45,898 nt of DNA from an uncultured Cellvibrionales bacterium. Its GTDB lineage: Bacteria > Pseudomonadota > Gammaproteobacteria > Pseudomonadales > Cellvibrionaceae. Every line of letters starts with the position of its first letter. Within the stretch, counting starts at the first letter, position 1. The translations under genes and the position numbers were made by a program. Location of the stretch: contig CAJWBQ010000034.1 in assembly GCA_913020115.1 (NCBI GenBank), positions 1-45,898 on the forward strand, read 5' to 3'. Below, one piece after another: positions 1 through 9,492 of the stretch. The notes beneath the pieces are model-generated. The model ran no database searches. It was not told the DNA's origin and saw only the letters and a program-made list of their open reading frames with translations.

Positions 1-206
1 TTTTTGCTTAAGGGTTGGTATATTGCTTTGCGGTTTTTAATCAACAAATAAAGTAATAGTGGAACAATCGCCGCAAGAAATCGGGAAAAATTGAGCGTGT
101 ACGCATCCAGTACTCCCGTCAGTCCTTTAGCACTAACAGGCATTAATCCCCAGCTCAAAATCGATACAATGGCTAATATTGCACCTTTGTTTTTGTTTTC
201 TATCAT
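1..206 (-). CDS. EamA/DMT-family permease, N-terminal fragment
   Basis: The minus strand is open from an ATG at 206 to the left edge (68 codons, no stop), so only the N-terminus is present. It begins MIENKNKGAILAIVSILSWG and continues with a hydrophobic helix holding the W-G-x-x-P pattern (SWGLMPVSAKG). After a short loop comes a second helix opening with N-F-S-R-F and ending LLLYLLIKNRK. This is the usual first-two-helix signature of drug/metabolite transporter (EamA) inner-membrane permeases such as RhaT/RarD relatives. The substrate cannot be inferred. A weak purine-rich stretch precedes the start. Confidence 0.75.
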   Translation of the reverse strand, partial: MIENKNKGAILAIVSILSWGLMPVSAKGLTGVLDAYTLNFSRFLAAIVPLLLYLLIKNRKAIYQPLSK

Positions 207-321
207 GCTTTGCTCAAGTTGTCATAATACCCTGCTCAAACCACTCATATTCACGAGCACAATGCAGATAAGGGTAGACATTAGAATTAAACAATAAGAA
301 ACACCGCCGGTACCATACAAA

Positions 322-361
322 AATACCCAGGAAAATAATGATGATTATTATCCTGGGTATT
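322..361 (-). terminator. Hairpin terminator of the first TonB receptor
   Basis: An 11-bp perfect stem AATACCCAGGA / TCCTGGGTATT encloses a second 6-bp stem AATAAT/ATTATT with a GATG loop. On the minus strand it is followed by TTTTTG. It lies 27 bases beyond the stop of the receptor gene and ahead of the DMT permease gene, so it probably separates the two transcripts. Confidence 0.65.
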
Positions 362-388
362 CGGCAGTGCCCTATTAAAGCTATACCA

Positions 389-2776
389 CTACATTCTCCA
401 GCTAAACGAAGCTCCTATGGTACGCGGGCGAGCTGACACAACAGCGGCAGGGTCCTGGAAAGCACCAATGCCGTCGACAATCGCCTCTTCGTTCGTCGCA
501 TTTTTTACATATAAGCCTGCGGTGATATTGTCAGTGACTTCGTAGTTAGCGTAGAGATTCGCCATTATGTGCGAATCAATGGCGATGTTAAACGCACTAT
601 TGGTTCTGAACTCAGTATTAGTTTCACCTCGGTAGGTAACATCACCGATAAGTGCCAAAGGCCGGCCACCGAGATCAACGTTATATTCTAGAGAGGTATA
701 AAGCTGCCACTCTGGAACATTCGGCATCTCATCACCATCCTGACCATTTATAACCGCGATAGACGCCCCGGGTAATACCGGCTGATCTTCAGTTAATTCG
801 TGGTCGATTAACCAGGTGCCGGTAAAGTCCCATTTTAAGCTATCGTTTAGCAAGGCACTTATCGCCCACTCAACGCCACTCACGGCCGCGGCTCCGCCAT
901 TTGTCGTGAAAGGAATATTGCCCGCGGGGTCGCGGGGTTCAACTTGAATATTATCCCAATCAATCTGAAATAACGCGGCATTCAGCTGTAAACGACCATC
1001 CAAGAAACGGGATTTTATACCCAGCTCTATATTGTCCAGCGAATCAGAACCATAGGTTGATGGGATGCCAGGAGCAAAGGGTTGGTTCGCATTATTGACA
1101 CCACCCACTCTGAAGCCTTGAGCGTAAGTCGCATACATCATAAGGTCTTGGCGCGGGTTGTAAGAAAGCGAAACTTTAAAGGAATCATTGTCTTCTTCAA
1201 GCTCGACAAGACCAATACCATTGCCGTTTAGCGTTGTGCCTATAATTTCGCCGGCGGGATTGCTGATTGATGCGCCGAAATTATGGGTGGTCGCCTGAAT
1301 AGAATCGATCTCCGAATCAAAGTGACGCCAACCCACTAACAATTCCCACTGATCATTTAGGTCAATATAGACCTCACTGAAAAGTGCCCATTGATTAATT
1401 TCGTCCTCGCGATAACGTCCAAAAAATGCAGTGCCGCCACCGAAAAAGTCGTTAGAATTGAGTTCATTCCATGGCATCGGATTGCCGTGACCGTCGGTAG
1501 AAGTAACGTGCGCACTGAATTCACTTTTTTCGTCTTGGCGATAATACCCAGCCAAGAAATTAACTGGACCATCAAGGCTTGAAGCAAAGCGCACTTCGAG
1601 CATATCAATTTCAACGCTCTGCGGTTGCGCAGTTACCCCTGGAGCATCAACGCCAAAAAACAGCAGAATTGGCGTGCTGTCAAATAGGAAGTCAATATCA
1701 TGCTGATAATTCGAGTATGCCGCTGTCAAATTACCTTTGTCCAATTCAAGCTGAAAGGTTAACCCCAACAAATCCACCTGATCATCACGAGTACTTCTGA
1801 TGATGTCAGTATTCACATAATCATCACTCGGCGTCAAGTTTGGCAAGCCGGCCAAGGGGGTAAAATTGCCGATACCATCAGCGGGGTCTGCATCGATAAT
1901 TGCCTGCACCCCTGGGCTCACGTTCGGCCAGGCGCTGACGCCCTTTTTGGTGTAGCGTGATGAACCGCCAACCTCAAGGTCCTGAGTCAGATACATTAAA
2001 TCCAAGCTTGCATTCTCTTGTATATTCCAATGCACCATCATCCGACCACCGGTGGTTTCTTCACTGTTTACATCGCTGGCATTACCATCATATGAATTGG
2101 CGCCCGTTTGCAATCTTGGCTGATCAACCCAACCGGAGTTATCAGAACTCCAAGCCGTCAATCGAACACCCAAAACGTCGTCAATAAGCGGGATATTCAC
2201 TCCACCGCTCAGGGTATTGTTCTCACCGCCTTCGTTGGTATCGGAAGCGTCCACATCAACAAAAGCATCGAATTCGTTTGCATCAGCGCCACGAGGAATA
2301 AAACGAATGGCACCCGCCATTGAGTTAGCGCCGTACAAAGTACCCTGTGGACCGTTTAATACTTCAATTCGTTCTAGGTCGATCAGCTTAATGGGCGCAT
2401 TTTTACCGCCGCCGTCTTGGGAGTCGGTAGCGGTGATAACATATTCACCAAAATAGGCCCCAACCACCGCAGGACCATTACCGTTGATGCCTCTAATAAT
2501 ATACTCTTTATCGCCAGGTCCCAGGTCCTGAAACTGCAAGCCAGGCACGCTGCCCGCAAACTGCTCAAAATCCAATTGCCCTTTAGCCGCCAGGTCATCC
2601 CCACCAACAGCAAAAATAGCCGCAGAAACTGATTGAAGTCCAGCATCGCCACGCTTGGTAGCGGTAACAATTACTTCTTCCAGTACAAGCATATTCTCTG
2701 CGGCAATTGCGGAGTACATTGGCAGACTTAAGGGTACAGAGAGACATCCAGTCAGGATGTTGCGTAAATTTTTCAT
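389..2776 (-). CDS. TonB-dependent outer-membrane receptor
   Basis: A 795-residue outer-membrane TonB-dependent receptor. The N-terminus is a signal peptide (MKNLRNILTGCLSVPLSLPM, ending SAIAAEN), followed by the TonB box LEEVIVTATKR near residue 32. The plug domain (roughly 45-170) contains IRGINGNGP and the typical ERIEVLNGPQGTLYGANSMAGAI. The rest is a beta-barrel with a C-terminal strand ending FSWRM. It belongs to the large proteobacterial family often annotated as siderophore receptors but common for plant and aromatic compounds; the substrate is unknown. The start has a good ribosome site (GGAGC, 8 nt upstream). It is transcribed divergently from an NSS symporter across a 557-bp intergenic region, so the two may handle the same substrate (inference). 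Confidence 0.9.
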   Translation of the reverse strand: MKNLRNILTGCLSVPLSLPMYSAIAAENMLVLEEVIVTATKRGDAGLQSVSAAIFAVGGDDLAAKGQLDFEQFAGSVPGLQFQDLGPGDKEYIIRGINGNGPAVVGAYFGEYVITATDSQDGGGKNAPIKLIDLERIEVLNGPQGTLYGANSMAGAIRFIPRGADANEFDAFVDVDASDTNEGGENNTLSGGVNIPLIDDVLGVRLTAWSSDNSGWVDQPRLQTGANSYDGNASDVNSEETTGGRMMVHWNIQENASLDLMYLTQDLEVGGSSRYTKKGVSAWPNVSPGVQAIIDADPADGIGNFTPLAGLPNLTPSDDYVNTDIIRSTRDDQVDLLGLTFQLELDKGNLTAAYSNYQHDIDFLFDSTPILLFFGVDAPGVTAQPQSVEIDMLEVRFASSLDGPVNFLAGYYRQDEKSEFSAHVTSTDGHGNPMPWNELNSNDFFGGGTAFFGRYREDEINQWALFSEVYIDLNDQWELLVGWRHFDSEIDSIQATTHNFGASISNPAGEIIGTTLNGNGIGLVELEEDNDSFKVSLSYNPRQDLMMYATYAQGFRVGGVNNANQPFAPGIPSTYGSDSLDNIELGIKSRFLDGRLQLNAALFQIDWDNIQVEPRDPAGNIPFTTNGGAAAVSGVEWAISALLNDSLKWDFTGTWLIDHELTEDQPVLPGASIAVINGQDGDEMPNVPEWQLYTSLEYNVDLGGRPLALIGDVTYRGETNTEFRTNSAFNIAIDSHIMANLYANYEVTDNITAGLYVKNATNEEAIVDGIGAFQDPAAVVSARPRTIGASFSWRM

Positions 2777-3333
2777 GTTGACGCTCCAGTTTTACCTTGA
2801 GATTGACGGCTAATAAAGCCTGTTATTTTTAGTACGATATTATTTTTTTATAGCGTCCAATTCTATTCAAGCATTGAATCCACTGCCGACGCCAAACGTC
2901 GCTGCGCATTCCTGCAATAAATCCAGCGTGATATCCATATGCTATCTCCGGTTGAAACTGCGGACATCCGGAAACTGTACAAATCATAGCTTTTTTTAGT
3001 TCGTCGGAGGAAAAAGCTTTAGGCTTAGAACCCTAAACTCACCGATACGTTTGCCTGATAGTTTTAACAAATCCACTTATTATTCCGCTGAATACCTAAG
3101 CCAACAAGGCCCCTTAAGGCACTAACGGTTTACAGGCCTTGCGATATGGGATCTGAGGTATTTCTGATAGCTAGGCAATCAGGTATTGATTAGGGTATAA
3201 CCCCTAAAACAAGGGCAGAAATAGGCCCAATTGTCAGACTATAATACGGCACGTAGCTTACGCTAGAACGCAATCAGAACTCTGATCGTTTATTTGTATT
3301 ATAAAAACATGCCGTAAAGGAAATAATAAAATC
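2777..3333. promoter_or_regulatory. Long divergent intergenic region with paired TTAGG-N8-CCTAA sites
   Basis: This region holds no convincing gene. Two 18-nt inverted repeats of the form TTAGG-N8-CCTAA are present, at 3019-3036 and 3190-3207 (the second is TTAGGG-N6-CCCTAA), with centres 171 bp apart. An AGCTTTTT / AAAAAGCT inverted repeat lies at 2988-3018 and a CCTTAAGG palindrome near 3112. The NSS gene start at 3334 is preceded by AAAGGAAA. The paired sites could be operators for one or both divergent genes; no regulator gene is adjacent. Confidence 0.4.
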
Positions 3334-4716
3334 ATGCCGCAATCCTCTGCTACCAATCATGAAACCTGGTCATCGAAATCTGCGTTCTTACTTGGCACAG
3401 CCGGCGCGGCCGTCGGGCTTGGTAACCTATGGCGCTTTCCCTTTATTGCCGGTGAAAATGGCGGTGGTGCTTTTGTAATTCTTTATCTGGGTTTTGTCAT
3501 ATTATTGGGCGTGCCCATAATGATGGCGGAGATGGCCATTGGCCGACAGGGTGGCGCAAGCCCCGTGCAAACAATGCGCAATTTGGTCAAGAAAGAATCA
3601 CTGCACCCGAATTGGAAAATCATCGGTTGGCTGAGTATTTTCATTCCTCTCATCGGCCTGAGTTTCTACAGTGTGGTTGGAGGCTGGGCTGTGGGCTATG
3701 TGATGAATGCCGCCAATGGGGCCTTCGCGGGCTTTGATGCAAACCAATCACAGGCAACGTTTAATGAATTACTGGCCTCGCCTGTAAAGCTATTGCTGAT
3801 ACATACGGTTTTTCTCGGCACTTCAACGTTCATTGTCGCTCGCGGGCTTAGCAAGGGAATTGAATGGATTGCCAAATTCATGATGCCAGCTTTGTTTATA
3901 TTGCTACTTATTATGGTTGCAAACTCGATATTTTTTGCGGATATTCGAGAGGGCCTAAGTTTTTTATTCAAGCCGGACTTTAGCAAACTAACTACCCAAG
4001 TTGTGTTTATGGCTTTGGGACAAGCGTTTTTCTCGGTTGCGATTGGTGTTGGCGTACTAATGACATACAGCGCTTACTTACCTAAAGACATATCGATACC
4101 CCGCTCTGCCTTTTCCATCGCAATCATTGACACGGGCGTCGCACTGTTAGCTGGGCTGGCAATTTTCCCTTTAGTTTTTACCTACGGTTTAAGCCCAAGC
4201 GGCGGACCGGGACTAATTTTTGTGACATTACCCGTAGCATTTGGACAAATGCCAGGGGGTTCTGTGCTTGGTTTTCTGTTTTTCTTGTTGCTATTCTTCG
4301 CGGCCTTCTCTACCGCAATAGGCATGTTAGAACCCGTGGTTTCTTGGCTGTCTGAGAATAAAGGTAGAGGGCGAGCTTCGATGGCTTTTGCGGCCGGTTT
4401 CACGGCCTGGGTACTTGGCGCCTTAGCGGCCCTTTCGTTTAATGTCTGGCAAGATTTCAAACCCATGGATTTCATTCCGCTTCTCAGTGAGAAAACGATC
4501 TTCGATCTTATGGATTTCTTCGTCTCGAATCTCTTACTGCCGCTGAATGGACTACTCATCGCCCTTTTCGCCGGCTGGGCATTGTCTCGCAAAACGATGC
4601 TTGATCAGTTTGGATTCAATGATGGAAAGTTATTCAAGTATTGGTTGTTCACCATGAGATATATCGCGCCGGTCGCCATTGGCTTGATATTTTACACTAG
4701 CCTGGTCGCGCCCTAG
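3334..4716 (+). CDS. Sodium-dependent NSS-family (LeuT-fold) symporter
   Basis: A 460-residue inner-membrane protein of the neurotransmitter:sodium symporter family, which couples Na+ entry to uptake of amino acids or related amines. The N-terminal family signature is clear: SAFLLGTAGAAVGLGNLWRF followed by PFIAGENGGGAF, the unwound TM1 ion/substrate site. MMAEMAIGRQ follows, and then about ten more hydrophobic segments. Length is normal for the bacterial 11-12 TM branch. It is divergent from the TonB receptor, which could bring the same solute across the outer membrane (inference). Substrate is not predictable from sequence. A shared hairpin at 4726-4748 lies between it and the convergent GMC gene. 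Confidence 0.9.
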   Translation: MPQSSATNHETWSSKSAFLLGTAGAAVGLGNLWRFPFIAGENGGGAFVILYLGFVILLGVPIMMAEMAIGRQGGASPVQTMRNLVKKESLHPNWKIIGWLSIFIPLIGLSFYSVVGGWAVGYVMNAANGAFAGFDANQSQATFNELLASPVKLLLIHTVFLGTSTFIVARGLSKGIEWIAKFMMPALFILLLIMVANSIFFADIREGLSFLFKPDFSKLTTQVVFMALGQAFFSVAIGVGVLMTYSAYLPKDISIPRSAFSIAIIDTGVALLAGLAIFPLVFTYGLSPSGGPGLIFVTLPVAFGQMPGGSVLGFLFFLLLFFAAFSTAIGMLEPVVSWLSENKGRGRASMAFAAGFTAWVLGALAALSFNVWQDFKPMDFIPLLSEKTIFDLMDFFVSNLLLPLNGLLIALFAGWALSRKTMLDQFGFNDGKLFKYWLFTMRYIAPVAIGLIFYTSLVAP

Positions 4717-4725
4717 GGCGCTCGA

Positions 4726-4748
4726 CAGGCTCTAAACCATAGAGCCTG
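4726..4748. terminator. Hairpin between convergent genes
   Basis: An 8-bp perfect stem CAGGCTCT / AGAGCCTG with a 7-nt loop lies just after the NSS stop codon and just before the end of the convergent GMC dehydrogenase gene. There is no clear T-tract on either strand, so the terminator call is tentative. Confidence 0.4.
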
Positions 4749-4759
4749 AACGACAGATT

Positions 4760-6346
4760 CTAAACAATTCCAGCCCACTCACTCAGTAAATACTCTACCG
4801 CTTGCAAGCCCAGCGCGTGCAAGCTGAATGTTGGGTTAACCGCACCGCTGGATGGAAAGAGCCCAGTGCCGGCGATAAATAAATTGGGAATATCATGGCA
4901 TTGACCATAGCGGTTTGTGACGGAATTATCTCTGCTTGTGCCCATGATAGTCCCGCCCAAAATATGCATCCCCACTCGAGGCCCAGACCAGACCTGCTCA
5001 GCGCCCGCGGCCTTGAAAACAGCTTTACCTTCCTCTACAGCATGCTGGCACATTAAATCTGTTTCGGCTTGAACATTATGAATGACCTTAGCCAGAGGAA
5101 CGCCATATTTGTCCTTGTTCGGACTTAGTTCCACGCGGTTTTCGGCAAGAGGCAGATCGTCACCAACAAAAACCATTGTCGCCATATGTTTAGCGGCTTG
5201 TTTCATAAATGCATCTAGCTTTGGGCCGTAGATATCAGGACGAGTGTTCGCAATTCCTAACAAACCATTTGGCTTTAATGCGTTAGCGATCAACCATTGA
5301 TAGCCTCCAAACGCACCTTTGCGGGCAGCCTTATCATCATAATTATCTTGATTGATCAGCTGGCCGCCCGTAGCGCCATAATAGGGTTGCGTGGCTTCCT
5401 TGAACAATCCATAGATATTTCCTGCCGGATGGGTCATTAGATATTTGCCAACCAGACCACTGGAATTGGCCAAGCCCTGTGGCTGCGCCTGAGTAGCTGA
5501 AGCTAATAATAAGCGGGGGTTCTCTACCGCAAAGGCCGCCAACACTACGACATCGGCCATCTGTTTATGTGATTGACCAGCCTCGTCACAATATTCGACC
5601 CCGACTACTTTATCACCCTTTTGATTCGTTAAAATACGTGTGACCGTAGCGCGGTGAATGATATTAGCTTTCGCGACTTTTGCTTGTGGTAGGTAGACCG
5701 TTTGAGCATTGGCCAAAGCACCTGTAGGACAACCCGCATCACACCACCCGTCGTAATTGCATGGGTTACGACCCTTGTAAGGCTGGCTGTTAACCGCTAG
5801 AGGAATCGGAGCGGTATCGCGCCCCAAGGCTGTAAACCCTCTGGCAATTAGCTCGCCCTGCTTGAAAACTGGCAGGCCTGGCATTGGGTAAGCAGCGCCC
5901 TCTGGACGCCACTTTTCCAATTTTTCGTCGCCGCTAATGCCAACTTCGCTTTGCACTCTATCGTAAAAAGGGCGTAAATCTTCATAGTCAATTGGCCAGT
6001 CCTTGCCTTTACCATAAAGACTCTTGATCTTAAAATCATTGGCATGTAATCGAGGCCAAACACCGTAGTGATGCATACTACTGCCGCCCGTCCCCCAACC
6101 TGCATTGAAGCCATGCCCGATTTTTAGATTGCCTTCTTCTTCAACAGGTGAACCACCCCACTTAAGGCGTCGGGCCCACAACTGCGAACTAACAAGATCT
6201 TTATTGCTTCGCTCAGGCCCCGCCTCAAGCATCAACACCTGCTTGCCTGCCTGTGCCGCTTTAGCCGCAATGATACTGGCAGCCGCACCTGAACCCACAA
6301 TAAGCAAATCAACTTTGTCCAAACTATTAATCGCATTATTCATCAT
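4760..6346 (-). CDS. GMC-family FAD dehydrogenase, catalytic subunit
   Basis: A 528-residue flavoprotein of the glucose-methanol-choline family, gluconate 2-dehydrogenase / FAD-glucose dehydrogenase branch, oxidising a sugar or alcohol and passing electrons to the respiratory chain. The FAD-binding dinucleotide fold is at residues 13-42 (VGSGAAASIIAAKAA ... LMLEAGPE). A Cys cluster C196, C202, C206 (CNYDGWCDAGCPTGA) resembles the 3Fe-4S site of three-subunit FAD-glucose dehydrogenases. The C-terminal GMC domain has HILGGTIMG and the NPTFSLHALGLQA end. It has no signal peptide of its own and would be exported with the Tat-signal small subunit encoded 3 bp upstream. No cytochrome c subunit is nearby. 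Substrate unknown. Confidence 0.85.
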   Translation of the reverse strand: MMNNAINSLDKVDLLIVGSGAAASIIAAKAAQAGKQVLMLEAGPERSNKDLVSSQLWARRLKWGGSPVEEEGNLKIGHGFNAGWGTGGSSMHHYGVWPRLHANDFKIKSLYGKGKDWPIDYEDLRPFYDRVQSEVGISGDEKLEKWRPEGAAYPMPGLPVFKQGELIARGFTALGRDTAPIPLAVNSQPYKGRNPCNYDGWCDAGCPTGALANAQTVYLPQAKVAKANIIHRATVTRILTNQKGDKVVGVEYCDEAGQSHKQMADVVVLAAFAVENPRLLLASATQAQPQGLANSSGLVGKYLMTHPAGNIYGLFKEATQPYYGATGGQLINQDNYDDKAARKGAFGGYQWLIANALKPNGLLGIANTRPDIYGPKLDAFMKQAAKHMATMVFVGDDLPLAENRVELSPNKDKYGVPLAKVIHNVQAETDLMCQHAVEEGKAVFKAAGAEQVWSGPRVGMHILGGTIMGTSRDNSVTNRYGQCHDIPNLFIAGTGLFPSSGAVNPTFSLHALGLQAVEYLLSEWAGIV

Positions 6347-6349
6347 TAC

Positions 6350-6904
6350 TTACCAAGACTGTTCAGGTTTAATATGTGGCATATAAGGAATATCCAAACG
6401 CTCAAAGCCATCAAGAGTACCGTAGACAATGTCGGCGGCATCAGACCTTAAGACGAAAAAGAAGAACTCAGCGGGCGGGCCTTGCCAGTCCTTTACTTTT
6501 CCTTGAGCCATATCATCGATAATCTGTGACAGTTCCTCGGAATTTAGCGCGGCTATGTGTTTCTGATGTCTTGTTTTTGCCAGCTTTTCAGCGCTTCGTA
6601 AAGCAGCGGTATAAAACCCAGCAAAAGGGGCAGGCACACCTAAATAGCGAATCATTAAGAGGCTATTTTCAGAATCAGCACTAAGCTGGCTATCAATAAA
6701 ATTCCGAATACCTGCTACCCGAGCACCCGGCACAATGGCCTCGGCCAAAACTTCCAAAGTAGTAGCATCAGATTCATTGAGTACCGCTAAAGGGACGCTC
6801 TGCGCATACGCTTCGGCAGGAGATAACAAGAAGGTTTTTCCGCCAACAGCAAATGACAAAACTAAGCTTGAAGACTTTAAAAATTTACGACGAGTTGTAT
6901 TCAT
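6350..6904 (-). CDS. Gluconate 2-dehydrogenase subunit 3-like small subunit, Tat-exported
   Basis: A 184-residue partner of the GMC dehydrogenase. It starts MNTTRRKFLKSSSLVLSFAV, a twin-arginine signal (RRKFLK) with cleavage probably after AYAQ. The body matches the subunit-3 family: LAEAIVPG after the signal, then FAGFYTAALRSAEKL, and a C-terminal FFFFVLRSDAADIVYG stretch. In characterised homologues this subunit carries the catalytic subunit through the Tat pathway as a hitch-hiker. The stop is 3 bp from the catalytic subunit start, so the two genes are co-transcribed. The ribosome site is weak. A strong terminator at 6928-6960 separates the pair from the TonB receptor upstream. Confidence 0.8.
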   Translation of the reverse strand: MNTTRRKFLKSSSLVLSFAVGGKTFLLSPAEAYAQSVPLAVLNESDATTLEVLAEAIVPGARVAGIRNFIDSQLSADSENSLLMIRYLGVPAPFAGFYTAALRSAEKLAKTRHQKHIAALNSEELSQIIDDMAQGKVKDWQGPPAEFFFFVLRSDAADIVYGTLDGFERLDIPYMPHIKPEQSW

Positions 6905-6927
6905 AGTGAAACATCAATGGTTACAAG

Positions 6928-6960
6928 AAAAAAACGGAGACATACCTAGGTACGCCTCCG
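6928..6960 (-). terminator. Rho-independent terminator of the second TonB receptor
   Basis: On the minus strand a hairpin with arms CGGAGGC / GTCTCCG (one G-U pair), extended by GTACC/GGTAT, is followed directly by seven Ts. It lies 15 bases past the receptor stop codon and 24 bases before the Tat-subunit start. It should end or attenuate receptor transcripts before the GMC genes. Confidence 0.85.
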
Positions 6961-6974
6961 CTAAGCAACAACAA

Positions 6975-9404
6975 TTAGAAAGAGTATTTCACATTCACAG
7001 CATAGATACGGGGCGCTCGATAAGACACTTCATTACAACCACACAAAGTCGCTAAATCAAAGCCCTGGATACCCGCTCGTTCATCAGTGATATTTCGAAC
7101 GGCCAAAACCAATTCCCAATCTTCTTCAACCGACAACCAACTAACACGTGCATTCGACATAACATAACTGTCAAATTTGTCTGCATCAAAGTTGCGCAAA
7201 TTGTAGTAATACTCATCGGAGTAACTCACATCAGCTTGGACGGCCATCGTGCCTTCGGCAAAAGAGGCCCATTCGTAACGAATTAAAGCTGTAGCTTGTA
7301 GCTCTGGCGCGTAAGTAGGGTCAACATCCCGAGGAGGCAGCGGCGAACCATTTCGCAAGGGAATATCTTTAACCGTTGCGTCAAACCAACCAGCACTGAG
7401 CATAATATCCAAACCGTCTATAGGATTGGTTTTTAGCTCGAACTCAACACCATAGTTTTCTGCATCGGCATTGATTACGACACCGCCAACACCGATAAAC
7501 AAAAAGGCCTGATAGTCACTGTAGTCATAGTAAAAAGCATTGGCGTTAAAACGAGTTCGCCCATCATGGAAAGTGGTTTTAATTCCCATTTCATAGGAGA
7601 TCAAAACTTCTTCGCCATAAGGTAGTGCCTCTGCCCCACCAGAACCCAAAAATGAACCCAGCAAAGGCGCGTTAAAACTGCCCGACTTTACACCTCGATT
7701 AACACCGGCATAGACTAAAGTGTCATCGTTAAGTCGATAGTCTAATTGTAACTTGCCGGCCCATAAGGTATCTGAAGTTTCATCGGTTTCATGGAACGGA
7801 GAGCCCGCACCAAAGGGGTTACTAAGCAATTCCCCCTGATTAACACTGAAGTTACTAAAGGACGGATATACACCAATAGCCACTTCGAAGTCTTTTTCTT
7901 CCTGAATGACCCGCAGGCCAGCAATCAATGTAAGGTCCTCAGTAAAGTCATATTCATACTGACCAAATAGACTGTATGAGTCTGTGTCTAGCTCAGCCGC
8001 CACACCAATATCAATGGGTGCATTAGGCGCTGAACCCACGATGCTATTCACCGGTCCCTTTAAACCATTATCTGAATGGTTATCGATATTGAGTAAGAAA
8101 AAACCTGCTACCCAGCGGCTGTTCTCATCTCCACCGTTAAGACGAAATTCTTGAGTAAAGCTGCTAGCGTCTACACCCGCATAGTTTGCCAGTTGATTGA
8201 CAGGGGCTGCATCAACATCAATGAACAATAACTTCTCATATTCCTTATAGTCGGTAATAGAAGTAAACGTGACATCTTCACTAACATCCCACTGCACATT
8301 TAGGTTCAAACCCCAGGTGTCTGTGGTTCCTTGGTCTTTAAACGCAAAATCACTAGAGAATGTGAAATCGTCTCCGTCGGGATCTAAGTATCCAAAGAAA
8401 TCACCGCCGGGAGTGGAGCGCCCACCCAAGCCGATGCCGCCACCAGGAGATAATTGACTACCGTCAATCGCATTCGCTCCGCCGTCTCCATCACCTTGAA
8501 TACTCAAACGAGTTTCATTGGCGGGAGTATCGATAACGTTGATAATTTCGCCGTTAGCATCAAGTACTGCAATGCTTGATTTCGATTGGTAGGGACCCGT
8601 TCCCACTTCTGAACTTGCATAGTTGGCAGAGAGATTAATATCTAGAGTGTCGCTGGGTTTGAACGCTAGGCTAAAACGCGCCGCTTCTGTGTCGTCATCA
8701 CCAAGATCAGCACCAGCACCATCACCCGGAGATGAATTGAAGGACGCACTTTCTGGATAAAGGTTTTTTAAATAGCCGTCTTGCACGTTTTTGCGAAACG
8801 CAATCCTACCAGCGACCGTATCCGATATCGGCCCACCGATTGCAGCCTCTACGGTGAAAACGCTAGCATTGGCGGGCGTATCGTATTCCCCCGCTGTAAT
8901 ATCCACAAAACCTTCTACTGCGTCGAAACTAGGTTTATTGGAAATGTAATGAGCCAGGCCACCCGTAGCGTTGCGCCCAAATAATGTTCCCTGAGGGCCC
9001 TTCAGTATTTCTACCCTCTCTATATCAAAAACAGCAAATGATTGGGCCTGAGCAATCGCCAAGTAACCTTCATCGAGGTAAACCGCATTAGGCGCTTCAA
9101 CAATATCGTTAAAGTCATTTTGGGTAACGCCACGAATCGCAAATTGGGTGTTTTGCCCTGCGAGGTTGCCGCTAATATGAACGCCCGGCGTAAACGCCGC
9201 CACGTCAAAGCTCTGGGTCACTCCCATCGCCTTCATTTGGTCACCTGTAAAGGCCGTTACCGAAATTCCGACGTCCTGCAAATTCTGTTCGCGCTTTTGT
9301 GCTGTAACAATCACCTCTTCAAGCATAATGCTTGAGAACGCAAGCGGGCTAATCAGGCCCGCTGTCACAACCGCAATACAGCTAGTGAGTATTTTTTTAT
9401 TCAT
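6975..9404 (-). CDS. TonB-dependent outer-membrane receptor
   Basis: An 809-residue receptor with a signal peptide (MNKKILTSCIAVVTAGLISP, cleaved about residue 24) and TonB box MLEEVIVTAQKREQN. The plug contains QFAIRGVTQNDFND and ERVEILKGPQGTLFGRNATG, and the barrel ends in KYSF, the classic aromatic C-terminal residue. The start has GAGGAG 9 nt upstream. Its 5' region (9405-9616) carries TATTTTA-GACC-TAAAGTA at 9493-9510, one mismatch from the palindromes upstream of the anthraniloyl-CoA genes. It may therefore be the outer-membrane uptake component of the same regulon (inference). It is divergent from a MarR-like regulator and closed by its own terminator. Confidence 0.9.
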   Translation of the reverse strand: MNKKILTSCIAVVTAGLISPLAFSSIMLEEVIVTAQKREQNLQDVGISVTAFTGDQMKAMGVTQSFDVAAFTPGVHISGNLAGQNTQFAIRGVTQNDFNDIVEAPNAVYLDEGYLAIAQAQSFAVFDIERVEILKGPQGTLFGRNATGGLAHYISNKPSFDAVEGFVDITAGEYDTPANASVFTVEAAIGGPISDTVAGRIAFRKNVQDGYLKNLYPESASFNSSPGDGAGADLGDDDTEAARFSLAFKPSDTLDINLSANYASSEVGTGPYQSKSSIAVLDANGEIINVIDTPANETRLSIQGDGDGGANAIDGSQLSPGGGIGLGGRSTPGGDFFGYLDPDGDDFTFSSDFAFKDQGTTDTWGLNLNVQWDVSEDVTFTSITDYKEYEKLLFIDVDAAPVNQLANYAGVDASSFTQEFRLNGGDENSRWVAGFFLLNIDNHSDNGLKGPVNSIVGSAPNAPIDIGVAAELDTDSYSLFGQYEYDFTEDLTLIAGLRVIQEEKDFEVAIGVYPSFSNFSVNQGELLSNPFGAGSPFHETDETSDTLWAGKLQLDYRLNDDTLVYAGVNRGVKSGSFNAPLLGSFLGSGGAEALPYGEEVLISYEMGIKTTFHDGRTRFNANAFYYDYSDYQAFLFIGVGGVVINADAENYGVEFELKTNPIDGLDIMLSAGWFDATVKDIPLRNGSPLPPRDVDPTYAPELQATALIRYEWASFAEGTMAVQADVSYSDEYYYNLRNFDADKFDSYVMSNARVSWLSVEEDWELVLAVRNITDERAGIQGFDLATLCGCNEVSYRAPRIYAVNVKYSF

Positions 9405-9492
9405 TTTTATAGCTCCTCGTTATGGTTTATTAGTTAACTGCTCCTGAAAACCTTCACCCTCTCCCTTCAAATCTGCTAACTCTCAAGCAAAG

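Noticed and set aside
91..297. 68-codon plus-strand frame
   Set aside because: It is antisense to the DMT permease N-terminus, which has clear family motifs; the plus frame has no ribosome site or domain.
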